Assembly (NCBI RefSeq): GCF_040869035.1
Contig: NZ_CP162100.1
Location: 2,790,001 to 2,854,000 of the forward strand
Reading direction: 5' to 3'
From: Vibrio sp. NTOU-M3
GTDB lineage: Bacteria > Pseudomonadota > Gammaproteobacteria > Enterobacterales > Vibrionaceae
Length of the DNA: 64,000 bases
In this document: positions 1 to 7,113 of the stretch, piece after piece
Layout of the letters: every line of letters starts with the position of its first letter
Numbering within the stretch: position 1 is the first letter of the stretch
Position numbers and translations under genes: made by a program
Notes under the pieces: generated by a model
What the model was told of the DNA's origin: nothing
What the model saw: the letters and a program-made list of their open reading frames with translations, nothing else
Databases searched by the model: none

Positions 1-2
1 AG

Positions 3-41
3 TTACGTGAAGTTGGTTACCTTGATGATGGTGCACATTAA
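3..41 (+). CDS. possible 3' end of an upstream gene (partial)
   Basis: The frame starting at base 3 reads LREVGYLDDGAH and then a TAA stop. The short string resembles the end of OmpR-type winged-helix response regulators (…VRxVGY…), and copper operons often sit beside such a regulator. Twelve codons are too few to be sure; it may be chance. Confidence 0.2.
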   Translation, partial: LREVGYLDDGAH

Positions 42-66
42 GTTCTGTTCTCAAGCTCGTTATAAT
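38..66 (+). promoter_or_regulatory. candidate promoter of the cop operon
   Basis: A perfect TATAAT lies at 61-66 with a weak -35 candidate (TTAAGT, 38-43) at 17 bp spacing. No clear CopR-type box was recognised. The distance to the copA start is about 110 bp. Confidence 0.35.
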
Positions 67-179
67 GGGTTCAAGGGTATTTCGCTAGAAGATGACATTT
101 TTATCATCTTCACGTCATGTAGGCATCAGGTGTGCCTATCTATGCTGTCTCTATGTCAAAAGACAATCTAGGAAAAATT

Positions 180-1940
180 ATGAAACAGCCCCAAAACCCG
201 CTCAATCTGCCTCGGCGGCGCTTTGTACAAGGACTGGCTGCGGGTGGTGTAATTCTGGGTGTCTCTCCCATACTGGCTTCAGCCCGCTCACCCGTCCCCA
301 CTACGTTAAACGGCAGTGTACCCGAACTGTCCGGTACCGAGTTCGATCTGGTAATTGATGAAACCCCAGTCAATTTTACTGGCAAAGCTCGCATGGCTAC
401 CACCATCAACGGCTCCATTCCAGGGCCTACCTTGCGCATGCGCGAGGGCGATACCGTCACCATTCGCGTCACCAACCGCCTGAAGGAGCCTACCTCCATT
501 CACTGGCACGGCATTATTCTTCCCTTTGAGATGGACGGCGTGCCTGGCATCAGCTTTGCTGGCATTCCGCCCGGCGAAACCTTTACCTACCGTTACACTC
601 TGGAACAGAGCGGAACTTACTGGTACCACTCTCACTCGGGCATGCAGGAACTGACCGGCATGTATGGTGGCTTGATTGTGGAGCCAACTGATGCTGATTC
701 CATCAGTGCCGATCGGGAACATATGGTGGTTTTGTCGGATTGGACCGACGAAAACCCCATGCGGGTGTTCGGCAAACTGAAAAACCAGGGCGATTACTAC
801 AACTTTAACCAGCCAACGGTGGTGGATTTCTTTCGAGACATGGCCAGTGTCGGCCTCAGCGCATCGCTGGAAAAGCGACAGATGTGGAACAATATGCGTA
901 TGAGCCCCAGCGATCTAGCTGACCTGTCCGCGGAAACTCTGACTTATCTAATGAACGGTACCACGCCCGCCGGCAACTGGACAGGGCTGTTCAAGCCCGG
1001 GGAACGGGTACGGCTGCGATTTATCAACGGTGCTGGCAATACATTTTACGATGTGCGTATTCCCGGTCTGAAGCTGACTGTCGTGCAGGCCGACGGTGTT
1101 AACGTGAAGCCTGTGATGGTGGATGAATTCCGTTTTGGACCTGGAGAAACCTACGATGTGTTGGTAGAGCCCACCGCCGAGGCTTATACTCTGTTTGCCC
1201 AGTCCATGGACCGAACTGGTTATGCCCGGGGAACCCTAGCTACCCGCAAAGGGCTGAGCACGATAGTACCGCCACTGGATGAACCTCAAGCCCTGACCAT
1301 GGCCGACATGATGGGCAATATGGATCATGGTGCTATGAATGGTATGGATCACAGTGCCATGAATGATATGGCGAGCATGGACCATGCTGCCATGACTAGT
1401 AGTTTGGCAGCCGCTAGCAAGGAAGTCCGTCACGCCCGCACCGAATATGGCCCTAGCGTCGATATGCGAGTCGAAATGCCGCGAACCAACCTTGATGACC
1501 CCGGTGTAGGCCTGCGCAATAACGGCAGACGAGTACTGACCTTAGCAGATCTGCGCACTCCTAGTGGCCCCATGGATCCTCGCCCACCCGAGCGGGAAAT
1601 TGAATTGCATCTCACAGGCAATATGGAACGCTACACTTGGTCGTTCGATGGCGTCGAGTTTGGGGGATCCACACCCATTCATCTAAGCTACGGTGAGCGG
1701 GTGCGCGTCATCCTGCACAACGATACCATGATGACACACCCCATGCACTTACACGGTATGTGGAGCGAGCTGGAAAGCCCTAGCGGCGAGTTTTTGTGCC
1801 GTCGGCATACCATACCAGTTCAGCCAGCCCAGCGTATCAGCTTTCTGGTCACCGCCGATGCACTAGGTCGCTGGGCCTGGCATTGTCATCTGATGTTCCA
1901 TATGGACGCGGGCATGTTCCGCATGGTGGTGGTGTCATGA
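180..1940 (+). CDS. copA: CopA/PcoA-type periplasmic multicopper oxidase
   Basis: Periplasmic multicopper oxidase of the copper-resistance CopA (PcoA) family, expected to oxidise Cu+ to the less toxic Cu2+ and to bind copper. I start at 180 (586 residues) because AGGA lies 7 bases upstream and the product then opens with a twin-arginine signal (RRRFVQG) and hydrophobic stretch; ATGs at 132 and 153 would only add residues before it. Copper-ligand motifs are present: HWHG and WYHSHSG in the N-terminal half, HPMHLHG and HCHLMFHMDAGM at the C-terminus. Residues about 381-405 form a Met/His-rich run (MDHGAM, MDHSAM, MDHAAM), a copper-binding repeat of the family. It overlaps copB by the ATGA of 1937-1940. 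Not the same protein as the P-type ATPase also called CopA at 7114. Confidence 0.95.
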   Translation: MKQPQNPLNLPRRRFVQGLAAGGVILGVSPILASARSPVPTTLNGSVPELSGTEFDLVIDETPVNFTGKARMATTINGSIPGPTLRMREGDTVTIRVTNRLKEPTSIHWHGIILPFEMDGVPGISFAGIPPGETFTYRYTLEQSGTYWYHSHSGMQELTGMYGGLIVEPTDADSISADREHMVVLSDWTDENPMRVFGKLKNQGDYYNFNQPTVVDFFRDMASVGLSASLEKRQMWNNMRMSPSDLADLSAETLTYLMNGTTPAGNWTGLFKPGERVRLRFINGAGNTFYDVRIPGLKLTVVQADGVNVKPVMVDEFRFGPGETYDVLVEPTAEAYTLFAQSMDRTGYARGTLATRKGLSTIVPPLDEPQALTMADMMGNMDHGAMNGMDHSAMNDMASMDHAAMTSSLAAASKEVRHARTEYGPSVDMRVEMPRTNLDDPGVGLRNNGRRVLTLADLRTPSGPMDPRPPEREIELHLTGNMERYTWSFDGVEFGGSTPIHLSYGERVRVILHNDTMMTHPMHLHGMWSELESPSGEFLCRRHTIPVQPAQRISFLVTADALGRWAWHCHLMFHMDAGMFRMVVVS

Positions 1941-2779
1941 GTAAACAGAGAGCGATGATGAAACATTTATTGGGCGTGTTGGCGCTGACCGCTTTTCCTG
2001 CTCTAGCCCAAGTAGATCACGGCGAGATGAAAATGCAAGGCGGACAACCGCCAGTCGATGCCCGTGATCCTCATGCTTACTCCGGCGGTTACAGTCTGGA
2101 CGAAGGCCCTTATGCTCTACCAGGTCCTCGCCAACTGAAATTGGCCGACGAGCATCTGTTTTACGGGGTACTGGCTGACCGGCTGGAGCGGCTGGACAAC
2201 GGGGATGACCAAGTGCTGGCTTACGAGGTTAACGCTTGGGCTGGCCGTGACTACTCCCGCGTAGTGTTGAGAGCGGAAGGCGACATTGAACACGGAAGGC
2301 TGGCCGAAGCGAGTACCGAGTTACTGTGGCGTCATGCCTTGACCGGGTTCTGGAACCGAGACTTAGGAATACGTTATGACGCGGGTCATGGCCCAGGCCA
2401 AGGCTGGCTGGCCGCTGGTGTGTCGGGTCTTGCACCCTACTGGCTGGAGCTGGGCGCTACTGCCTATCTAGGCTACGATGGCCAGACTGCATTAGTGCTG
2501 GAGGCAGAATACGAGATTTTATTTACCCAACGGTTAGTTTTGCAACCGGCCATTGAACTCACTGCTTATGGCAGTAACGATGCTGAGCGAGGTCAAGGCA
2601 GGGGGCTCTCGGATGTGGTGACCGGTGCCCGGTTGCGCTATGAGATAAGTCGGCAGTTCGCTCCCTATTTAGGCTGGGAATGGCAGGCTTCCCTAGGTGA
2701 ACGCGCGAATCAACTCAGGGAAGAACATGAGGCAACTCAGGAAAATCGCTGGGTAGCCGGGATCAGGTTCTGGTTTTAA
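1937..2779 (+). CDS. copB: CopB/PcoB-type outer-membrane copper resistance protein
   Basis: CopB family outer-membrane protein (280 residues) that works with the CopA oxidase in copper sequestration or export. The ATG at 1937 overlaps the copA stop, giving translational coupling; the longer open frame to 1796 lies inside copA and is not needed. A signal peptide (MKHLLGVLALTAFPALA) is followed by a short His/Met segment (DHGEMKMQGG). The rest shows the alternating beta-barrel pattern of PcoB, with LADEHLFYGVLADRLE near the front and a C-terminal Trp-Phe ending (RFWF), the typical outer-membrane insertion signal. The usual N-terminal Met-rich region is short here. Confidence 0.93.
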   Translation: MSKQRAMMKHLLGVLALTAFPALAQVDHGEMKMQGGQPPVDARDPHAYSGGYSLDEGPYALPGPRQLKLADEHLFYGVLADRLERLDNGDDQVLAYEVNAWAGRDYSRVVLRAEGDIEHGRLAEASTELLWRHALTGFWNRDLGIRYDAGHGPGQGWLAAGVSGLAPYWLELGATAYLGYDGQTALVLEAEYEILFTQRLVLQPAIELTAYGSNDAERGQGRGLSDVVTGARLRYEISRQFAPYLGWEWQASLGERANQLREEHEATQENRWVAGIRFWF

Positions 2780-2819
2780 AGCGACAAAGACTAATTTTTA
2801 TTTATTAGGAGTATTAACC

Positions 2820-3308
2820 ATGAAAACTACGTTACTGGTTTTAATTCTGTCATTATTGCCCGGCCTAGCACTGGCCGCGGGTGAACATGGCCATCATGAA
2901 GGCAATAACTCTGCTTCCATCCAACAGAGCACGCATGGAATGGGCCGGCCCGGTCAGCCGGCCGAAGTCAACCGAACCATTGTGGTGGAGATGGGCGACG
3001 ATATGCGTTTCACTCCTGCCACCATTAAGGTAAAGGTCGGAGAAACTGTACGCTTCTTTGTAAAAAATGCTGGCAAGCTTAATCACGAGCTGGTGTTGGG
3101 CAACTTCGCCATGTTGAAGGAGCATGCCGATATGATGCGTGACATGCCAGGCATGCAACACGTCGAAGCCAATATGCTGAACCTCAAGGCCGGTCAGAAA
3201 GGGGGATTAGTGTGGCATTTTGATCAAGCTGGCACTGTGGACTTTGCCTGCTTGATCCCAGGACATATGGAAGCCGGCATGAAAGGGCAAGTTCAGGTTT
3301 CACAATAG
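2820..3308 (+). CDS. periplasmic cupredoxin (blue-copper domain) protein
   Basis: 162-residue exported cupredoxin with a clear signal peptide (cleavage near ALA-AG, residue 20) and a His-rich mature N-terminus (GEHGHHEG). The type-1 copper ligands are visible as H89 (NHE), C144 (FACLIPGH), H149 and M154. It probably chaperones or buffers periplasmic copper, or passes electrons to or from the CopA oxidase. AGGAG lies 8 bases before the ATG. It follows copB by 40 bp in the same direction and takes the place where copC/copD often stand in other cop operons. Confidence 0.9.
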   Translation: MKTTLLVLILSLLPGLALAAGEHGHHEGNNSASIQQSTHGMGRPGQPAEVNRTIVVEMGDDMRFTPATIKVKVGETVRFFVKNAGKLNHELVLGNFAMLKEHADMMRDMPGMQHVEANMLNLKAGQKGGLVWHFDQAGTVDFACLIPGHMEAGMKGQVQVSQ

Positions 3309-3341
3309 CTAATAGACCTTCCTTTAGGAGGACCTGGTAGT

Positions 3342-3521
3342 ATGGGGGACGCTAGTCTGAAGACTTCAGTGCAAAAGCAAGTCATCGGATTTATGCCGCT
3401 GAGGGTACGGTTTGGTGGTGCGCCCTTCTGGAACGATAAAAACGACTCCAGTGCTCAAAAGGTAACGGCATCCCATCAGAATTTGTCTAAACTCGCCCTG
3501 CAGCATTCGTCATCCGGATGA
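3342..3521 (+). CDS. small open frame of unknown function behind the cop operon
   Basis: A 59-codon frame preceded by a perfect AGGAGG (3326-3331), ten bases from its ATG. The product (MGDASLKTS… to …LQHSSSG) has no signal peptide, membrane segment or motif that I recognise. It lies between cupredoxin and the convergent barrel gene. It could be a truncated gene or chance; the strong ribosome site is the main argument for it. Confidence 0.28.
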   Translation: MGDASLKTSVQKQVIGFMPLRVRFGGAPFWNDKNDSSAQKVTASHQNLSKLALQHSSSG

Positions 3522-3552
3522 TATAGTGTAGCGCTTGCGGACGCAATCGGAG

Positions 3553-4284
3553 TTAGAAATGGAACCGGGCACTTAGCAAATAATGCCTGTCTTTTGTGGC
3601 ATTCAAATCCTGTACAATTCCGCCCTCAATCACCCACTGCTGATGAACCCACTGTAATCCGGCTGTGATCTGATGCACGGTACCATCATTTTCCTGCCAA
3701 CGACTGTTTAGCTCCAATACACTATTCAACTCCGGCAGTATCCCCCAATCGGGCCGGTTAGCTGGAGACAATCGATATTGCCAAGACACATCATAACGAC
3801 CACTGGCGGGGCGATCTTCAATGCCCGCCTGGTACACGGCGTCAACATCAAATTCATTGCGAGACTGAAAGTGTGTAAATACAAATCCAGTCTGGAAAGC
3901 TCCGTCTCGACCATTTTCAGTCGGAATAATGGCACCTCCCAGCAGCCCCAACCGACTGGTACCAGACCGACGGTCTTGCTGCCACAGGATATGCCGGTAC
4001 AGGATCGATAAATCACCTTGCTGATCTGTACCGCCAGGTGACAATCGATAGGGTAATCCCAGTAATAAGGTTTGGTTTGCACTCAAACCGTAAGCGACAT
4101 TAGCTGATAAGACATTGGTATCAACATCCTGACTGTGTTCATACACAAAGCGGACTACTGCTCCATCTTTTTCAACCGGTAGCGCCACTAATGATCGCAA
4201 CCCCATGCCATGGACAGGTGCAACAGCGCTCAACAGACTGCTTAAACCCAGGACAGCGAGAACGTTATTCTTTATTTTCTTCAT
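3553..4284 (-). CDS. probable outer-membrane beta-barrel protein of the Mer-type cassette
   Basis: 243-residue protein, last gene of the GDCCVxC-merT-merP operon. Started at the ATG at 4284, which gives a signal peptide (MKKIKNNVLAVLGLSSLLSAVAPVHG); this overlaps merP by 20 bases. The mature part alternates polar and hydrophobic residues and ends in RFHF, typical of outer-membrane barrels. Segments such as TLLLGLPYRLSPGGTDQQGDLSILYRH resemble strands and turns of small transporter-like barrels. I do not recognise a named family. A role as a channel for the metal handled by the cassette is inferred from context only. Confidence 0.75.
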   Translation of the reverse strand: MKKIKNNVLAVLGLSSLLSAVAPVHGMGLRSLVALPVEKDGAVVRFVYEHSQDVDTNVLSANVAYGLSANQTLLLGLPYRLSPGGTDQQGDLSILYRHILWQQDRRSGTSRLGLLGGAIIPTENGRDGAFQTGFVFTHFQSRNEFDVDAVYQAGIEDRPASGRYDVSWQYRLSPANRPDWGILPELNSVLELNSRWQENDGTVHQITAGLQWVHQQWVIEGGIVQDLNATKDRHYLLSARFHF

Positions 4285-4570
4285 CACTGATAACCGTGAC
4301 TTTGACCGGCGTAAAACCCGCATCCAGGATAGCTTGCTTAATGGTTTCAACGTTCGGTGTATCGCCATCTGTTTCAAGGCGAACTTTGTTGGCTTTCAAG
4401 CTGACCTGAACCTTGAAAACCGAAGGCATAGCCGTTAGTTTACGCTCCAGACTATCGACACAAAAAGCGCAGGTCATGCCATGGACCTCGACCTCAAGCG
4501 TCTTCGCAAAAGCAGTCTGAGCCATCATCATCGCTATCGCCAATAACGTAAGTGTCAACCATCGTTTCAT
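4265..4570 (-). CDS. merP: MerP-like periplasmic heavy-metal-binding protein
   Basis: 101-residue exported protein: signal peptide (MKRWLTLTLLAIAMMMAQTAFA) followed by one heavy-metal-associated domain with the MTCAFC metal site (GMTCxxC) and the usual beta-alpha-beta-beta-alpha-beta pattern. In Mer systems MerP catches Hg2+ in the periplasm and hands it to MerT. The ATG at 4570 is 11 bp past the merT stop; the longer open frame upstream runs through merT in another frame. The symbol is by resemblance, since the metal is not proven and no mercuric reductase lies nearby. Confidence 0.85.
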   Translation of the reverse strand: MKRWLTLTLLAIAMMMAQTAFAKTLEVEVHGMTCAFCVDSLERKLTAMPSVFKVQVSLKANKVRLETDGDTPNVETIKQAILDAGFTPVKVTVISDEENKE

Positions 4571-4581
4571 TTTAACCCCTC

Positions 4582-4971
4582 CTACCAGAAAGCCTGCCGA
4601 ATCGGCAGTAGTAAGTAGCTGAAGAAAAATCCAATGCTCCAGATACTGACGCTGATCCAGAATATCCACCCATTCCAACGTTTGGTTTTCTGGCAGAGTG
4701 CTGCCAACGTCGGATCGGTAGGACACCTCTGATTCGGTCGCCAAATCATCCAGGCCAAAAACAACAGTAATAGTGCCGACAGACTTAAAGTCCATAGCTT
4801 GTGTTCAGCAAGAAATAGTAAACCCGGAACGTTGTAGTTCAGACTGGCCATCGCAGCACCAAACCCTAAAGACACCATCAGCACCGGTAAAGCACAGCAT
4901 AGTAAAGTGCTGCTGGTCACGAACAGGGTCAGCCATCGTATCCAGGATTTATCTGGCAGGTTACTCTCCAC
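4582..4971 (-). CDS. merT: MerT-like inner-membrane metal transporter (GTG start)
   Basis: About 129 residues with three hydrophobic segments. The first holds a Cys-Cys pair (LLCCALP), and the loop after the second holds a further pair (RCPTDPTLAALCQ). Both features are typical of MerT, which moves Hg2+ from MerP across the inner membrane. I chose the GTG at 4971: GGGAGG lies eight bases upstream, inside the end of the GDCCVxC gene, and the protein then begins just before the first membrane helix. The open frame extends to 5154, but that part only shadows the upstream gene. The two genes overlap by 11 bases, suggesting coupled translation. Confidence 0.8.
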   Translation of the reverse strand: MESNLPDKSWIRWLTLFVTSSTLLCCALPVLMVSLGFGAAMASLNYNVPGLLFLAEHKLWTLSLSALLLLFLAWMIWRPNQRCPTDPTLAALCQKTKRWNGWIFWISVSIWSIGFFFSYLLLPIRQAFW

Positions 4972-5197
4972 GACAACACCCTCCCATAGACTCGGACGTG
5001 CCTTGAAGTTGGATCGGTGGACAAGGCACTGAGCCATAGGAACAGAAAACACAACAGTCCCCAGACTTCGGTTTAAGTAAAACATGGCAATTTGAGCATT
5101 CGTGAAACCACTGGCAGGCATCCAGGGGCATGGTGAGTATTTCCTGATATCCACACTCTGGGCAGGTCAGTTCTGATTGCTCTACAAGGTTTTTCAT
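4961..5197 (-). CDS. GDCCVxC-domain protein
   Basis: 78-residue cysteine-rich protein with CPECG near the N-terminus, CSNC in the middle, the diagnostic GDCCVFCSYGSVPCPP, and GGCC at the end. The GDCCVxC family is known for versions with selenocysteine in this motif and is often found beside MerT/MerP-type genes; its function is not established. The many thiols suggest metal binding. First gene of the operon, about 35 bp after the -10 box at 5232-5237. ATG at 5197 preferred over a TTG at 5203. Confidence 0.88.
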   Translation of the reverse strand: MKNLVEQSELTCPECGYQEILTMPLDACQWFHECSNCHVLLKPKSGDCCVFCSYGSVPCPPIQLQGTSESMGGCCRGE

Positions 5198-5231
5198 CAA
5201 CAATCGCCTGGTTCGTTAATAGATATCTGTT

Positions 5232-5262
5232 AGTATAGAACCTATAGTTACTACAGGTTCAA
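5232..5262 (-). promoter_or_regulatory. MerR-type promoter/operator of the Mer-type cassette
   Basis: Read on the minus strand: -35 TTGAAC (5262-5257), a 19-bp spacer (5256-5238) and -10 TATACT (5237-5232). A dyad, GAACCT-N11-AGGTTC (5238-5260), lies across the spacer. The over-long 19-bp spacer with a central dyad is the hallmark of promoters that MerR-family activators untwist. The core CTGTAGTAACTATAGG resembles CadR/PbrR-type operators more than the classical mer operator. Confidence 0.88.
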
Positions 5263-5273
5263 GGTACAATGAA

Positions 5274-5687
5274 ATGAATTCGCCGCAATTTTCAATCGGC
5301 CAGGTCGCCGAACGTGCTGGATGTAAGGTGGAGACTGTACATTACTACGAAAAAACCGGGCTGATGCCTGATCCGCCACGAACTGAAGGCGGTCATCGCG
5401 TATATGCCTTGTCGCATGTTAAGCGGCTCAATTTTATTCGCCGCAGCCGCGAGCTAGGATTCAGCATCGAGCAAATCAAAGAATTACTGAAATTCATTGA
5501 TGAGCCAGACCACTATTGTGGCGAGGTGAGAGCAATGGCAATGTTACAAGCCAGAGCTGTCCAGCAGAAAATAGACGATCTGCAAAGGCTTAAAAAGGCA
5601 TTAAATACGATGGTTAGCCAATGCAAAGGAAGTCGTTATTCTATTGATGACTGTCCGATTATTGATGCGCTTTATGTAGAGAAATAG
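5274..5687 (+). CDS. merR: MerR-family metal-responsive regulator of the cassette
   Basis: 137-residue MerR-family activator/repressor: N-terminal winged helix-turn-helix (FSIGQVAERAGCKVETVHYYEKTGL), dimerisation helix, then metal-site cysteines C82 (HYC), C117 (SQCKG) and C127 (DDCPI). This nearly matches the C82/C117/C126 triad of mercury MerR. It is transcribed away from the GDCCVxC-merT-merP operon, and its start is 12 bp from the operator at 5232-5262, so it very likely controls that operon and itself. The effector (Hg, or another thiophilic metal) cannot be fixed from the sequence. Confidence 0.88.
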   Translation: MNSPQFSIGQVAERAGCKVETVHYYEKTGLMPDPPRTEGGHRVYALSHVKRLNFIRRSRELGFSIEQIKELLKFIDEPDHYCGEVRAMAMLQARAVQQKIDDLQRLKKALNTMVSQCKGSRYSIDDCPIIDALYVEK

Positions 5688-5738
5688 CGGAGAGAAGGGT
5701 TTTACTGTAACTCGTCGTTTTCGAGGGTGCTCCACAGC

Positions 5739-5986
5739 CCCAATGTGCAGGCTCGAGTTCTAGTCAAAAGGACTCGCGACAACGGTAATAGCCATGATGT
5801 TAAAACCATTGCCGCAATTATGAAGTGAAAGGAATTATCTCGCGGCAAATTATCGCTTTGTTTATGGATATGCTAGTGCCTGCGACTCTGGTCCGTGATG
5901 CGTTGTTGAAACAATCCAATACGAGTCGAGATGCACCAAACATTCAATACATTGAGCTAATTATACTCCGATTAGGCGGCCTCTGA
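5739..5986 (+). pseudogene. possible relic of an IS3-family transposase OrfB
   Basis: Two adjoining frames give transposase-like strings: VLVKRTRDNGNSHDVKTIA up to a stop at 5826, and a shifted frame with GIISRQIIALFMDMLV up to 5986. Together they resemble the N-terminal part of IS3 OrfB (…YGxRTIAAxL…ISRxxxxxxMxxLGL…). There is no intact frame and no clear terminal repeats. The rest of 5688-6193 shows nothing else. Confidence 0.33.
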
Positions 5987-6193
5987 ACCCAATCAATCTC
6001 GAATAGCTAATAATCTTGCCTATTCAAGCTAGCGAAAACCACGCCAATTAGTTGTATTAGTATTGACACTATGATTATACACCTGACAAAAAATCAATTT
6101 CCAAGTTCAGTCTACTGTCAAAATAGGTGATAAAATTTTCAATGAGTATGACCTCTTGTAGCTATATGTACTACAAGAGGTGTAATATCGCAT

Positions 6194-6574
6194 CTAATTA
6201 TTACTGTCGCGTTCTTGATAATGTACTTGCAAATGGACTTGAGCGACATACTCCATTTGTCCTTGACTATTTAGCCTTTCTTCAACTGTGACATAACGCT
6301 GTTCTTTAAGATGGGTTGAATTTTTATTACTACCGTAGTTTCTAACTAACATAAACTCTGACTCGAGCTCTTTTCCGTTCATGCCCTCTAACTCTGCTAA
6401 CTTTTCCGCACCTAATTTATAAGCGAGCTCCTTAGAGCTAGTTGCTTGTGTCAATACTGTTGCATGATTAACTCTACTCACGTAGTTACCTCCCGAATAC
6501 AAAGGCTGAGCGACAGTCACTGCACTAGTGAACAAAATAGAGGTAGTCAGAAGAAGCTTGTTAAGAGTATTCAT
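6194..6574 (-). CDS. DUF3316-type small secreted protein
   Basis: 126-residue protein with a signal peptide (MNTLNKLLLTTSILFTSAVTVAQP) and a mature part resembling DUF3316 proteins of vibrios, whose function is unknown. Features include tandem Ala/Leu-rich helix text (KELAYKLGAEKLAELEG) and closing strands (VAQVHLQVHYQE). AAAGGAAAG lies just upstream of the ATG at 6574; the frame extends to 6607 without a ribosome site. It stands alone in the transposon cargo, with no link to metal handling visible. Confidence 0.7.
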   Translation of the reverse strand: MNTLNKLLLTTSILFTSAVTVAQPLYSGGNYVSRVNHATVLTQATSSKELAYKLGAEKLAELEGMNGKELESEFMLVRNYGSNKNSTHLKEQRYVTVEERLNSQGQMEYVAQVHLQVHYQERDSNN

Positions 6575-7034
6575 ATGTCTTTCCTTTGTTGGTGTTGATG
6601 AATTCAATTTAGCACCTTCGTTCTGACTCTATTGGTATCCATTTATGACATCTTAGTCATAATTGTAACTCCGACCACGTTTCCTTTATTAATACGTAAG
6701 ACAAACTCAACTTAAACTAATGTAGAGGCGTCTGTCGAAAGTTACACCAATAAGCTGTAGAACCTGAATTACCAAAACTAGTAACGGTTGCTTATATAGC
6801 CTTTTCTACCTTTCCAAAAATCAGCAGCTAGTGAGCCCTTTATTTGCTAAATCTAAAGCAAAGGCTACTTTTCAGTTGTAAAGTAGCTCTTTGTCCAATG
6901 GGGATAGGAAGGCCTTCCCATTATATAAACACCCTCATGCTCTCCAAATAAATTCAACTCAGTTAACTGAACCTCAGTTTATCGCAACGCTTAGGTCAGC
7001 AATGGAGGGGTGGATTTATGGCATTTTTATCTTC
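6575..7034. other. gene-poor stretch with one 12-bp palindrome
   Basis: No convincing gene on either strand; a 67-codon plus-strand frame at 6891 lacks a ribosome site and overlaps the small protein at 7035. The stretch should hold the promoter of the DUF3316 gene. A perfect palindrome GGAAGGCCTTCC lies at 6907-6918. No T-rich terminator was found for the copper-pump operon ending at 7035. Confidence 0.5.
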
Positions 7035-7109
7035 TTAGTTTTTTTTCTTACCCCAAAACCACCAGACTATAAACACGATTGCTGTAAGACCTAAAAAATT
7101 AACTAACAT
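7035..7109 (-). CDS. 24-residue single-span membrane protein behind copA
   Basis: A tiny gene of 25 codons: a short N-terminus (MLVN), one hydrophobic helix (FLGLTAIVFIVWWFWG) and a basic tail (KKKN). Its ATG lies 4 bp after the copA stop, and GAGGAG of the last copA codons sits 8 bases upstream, so translation coupled to the pump is likely. Small proteins of this shape occur beside copper ATPases in related bacteria to my recollection; the function is unknown. It could be an accessory subunit of the pump. Confidence 0.72.
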   Translation of the reverse strand: MLVNFLGLTAIVFIVWWFWGKKKN

Positions 7110-7113
7110 GGTA

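Noticed and set aside
132..179. Upstream starts of the multicopper oxidase
   Set aside because: They lack a ribosome site and would place charged residues before the twin-arginine signal; the ATG at 180 fits.
6891..7094. 67-codon plus-strand frame
   Set aside because: No ribosome site, poor composition, and it covers the well-supported 24-residue gene on the other strand.
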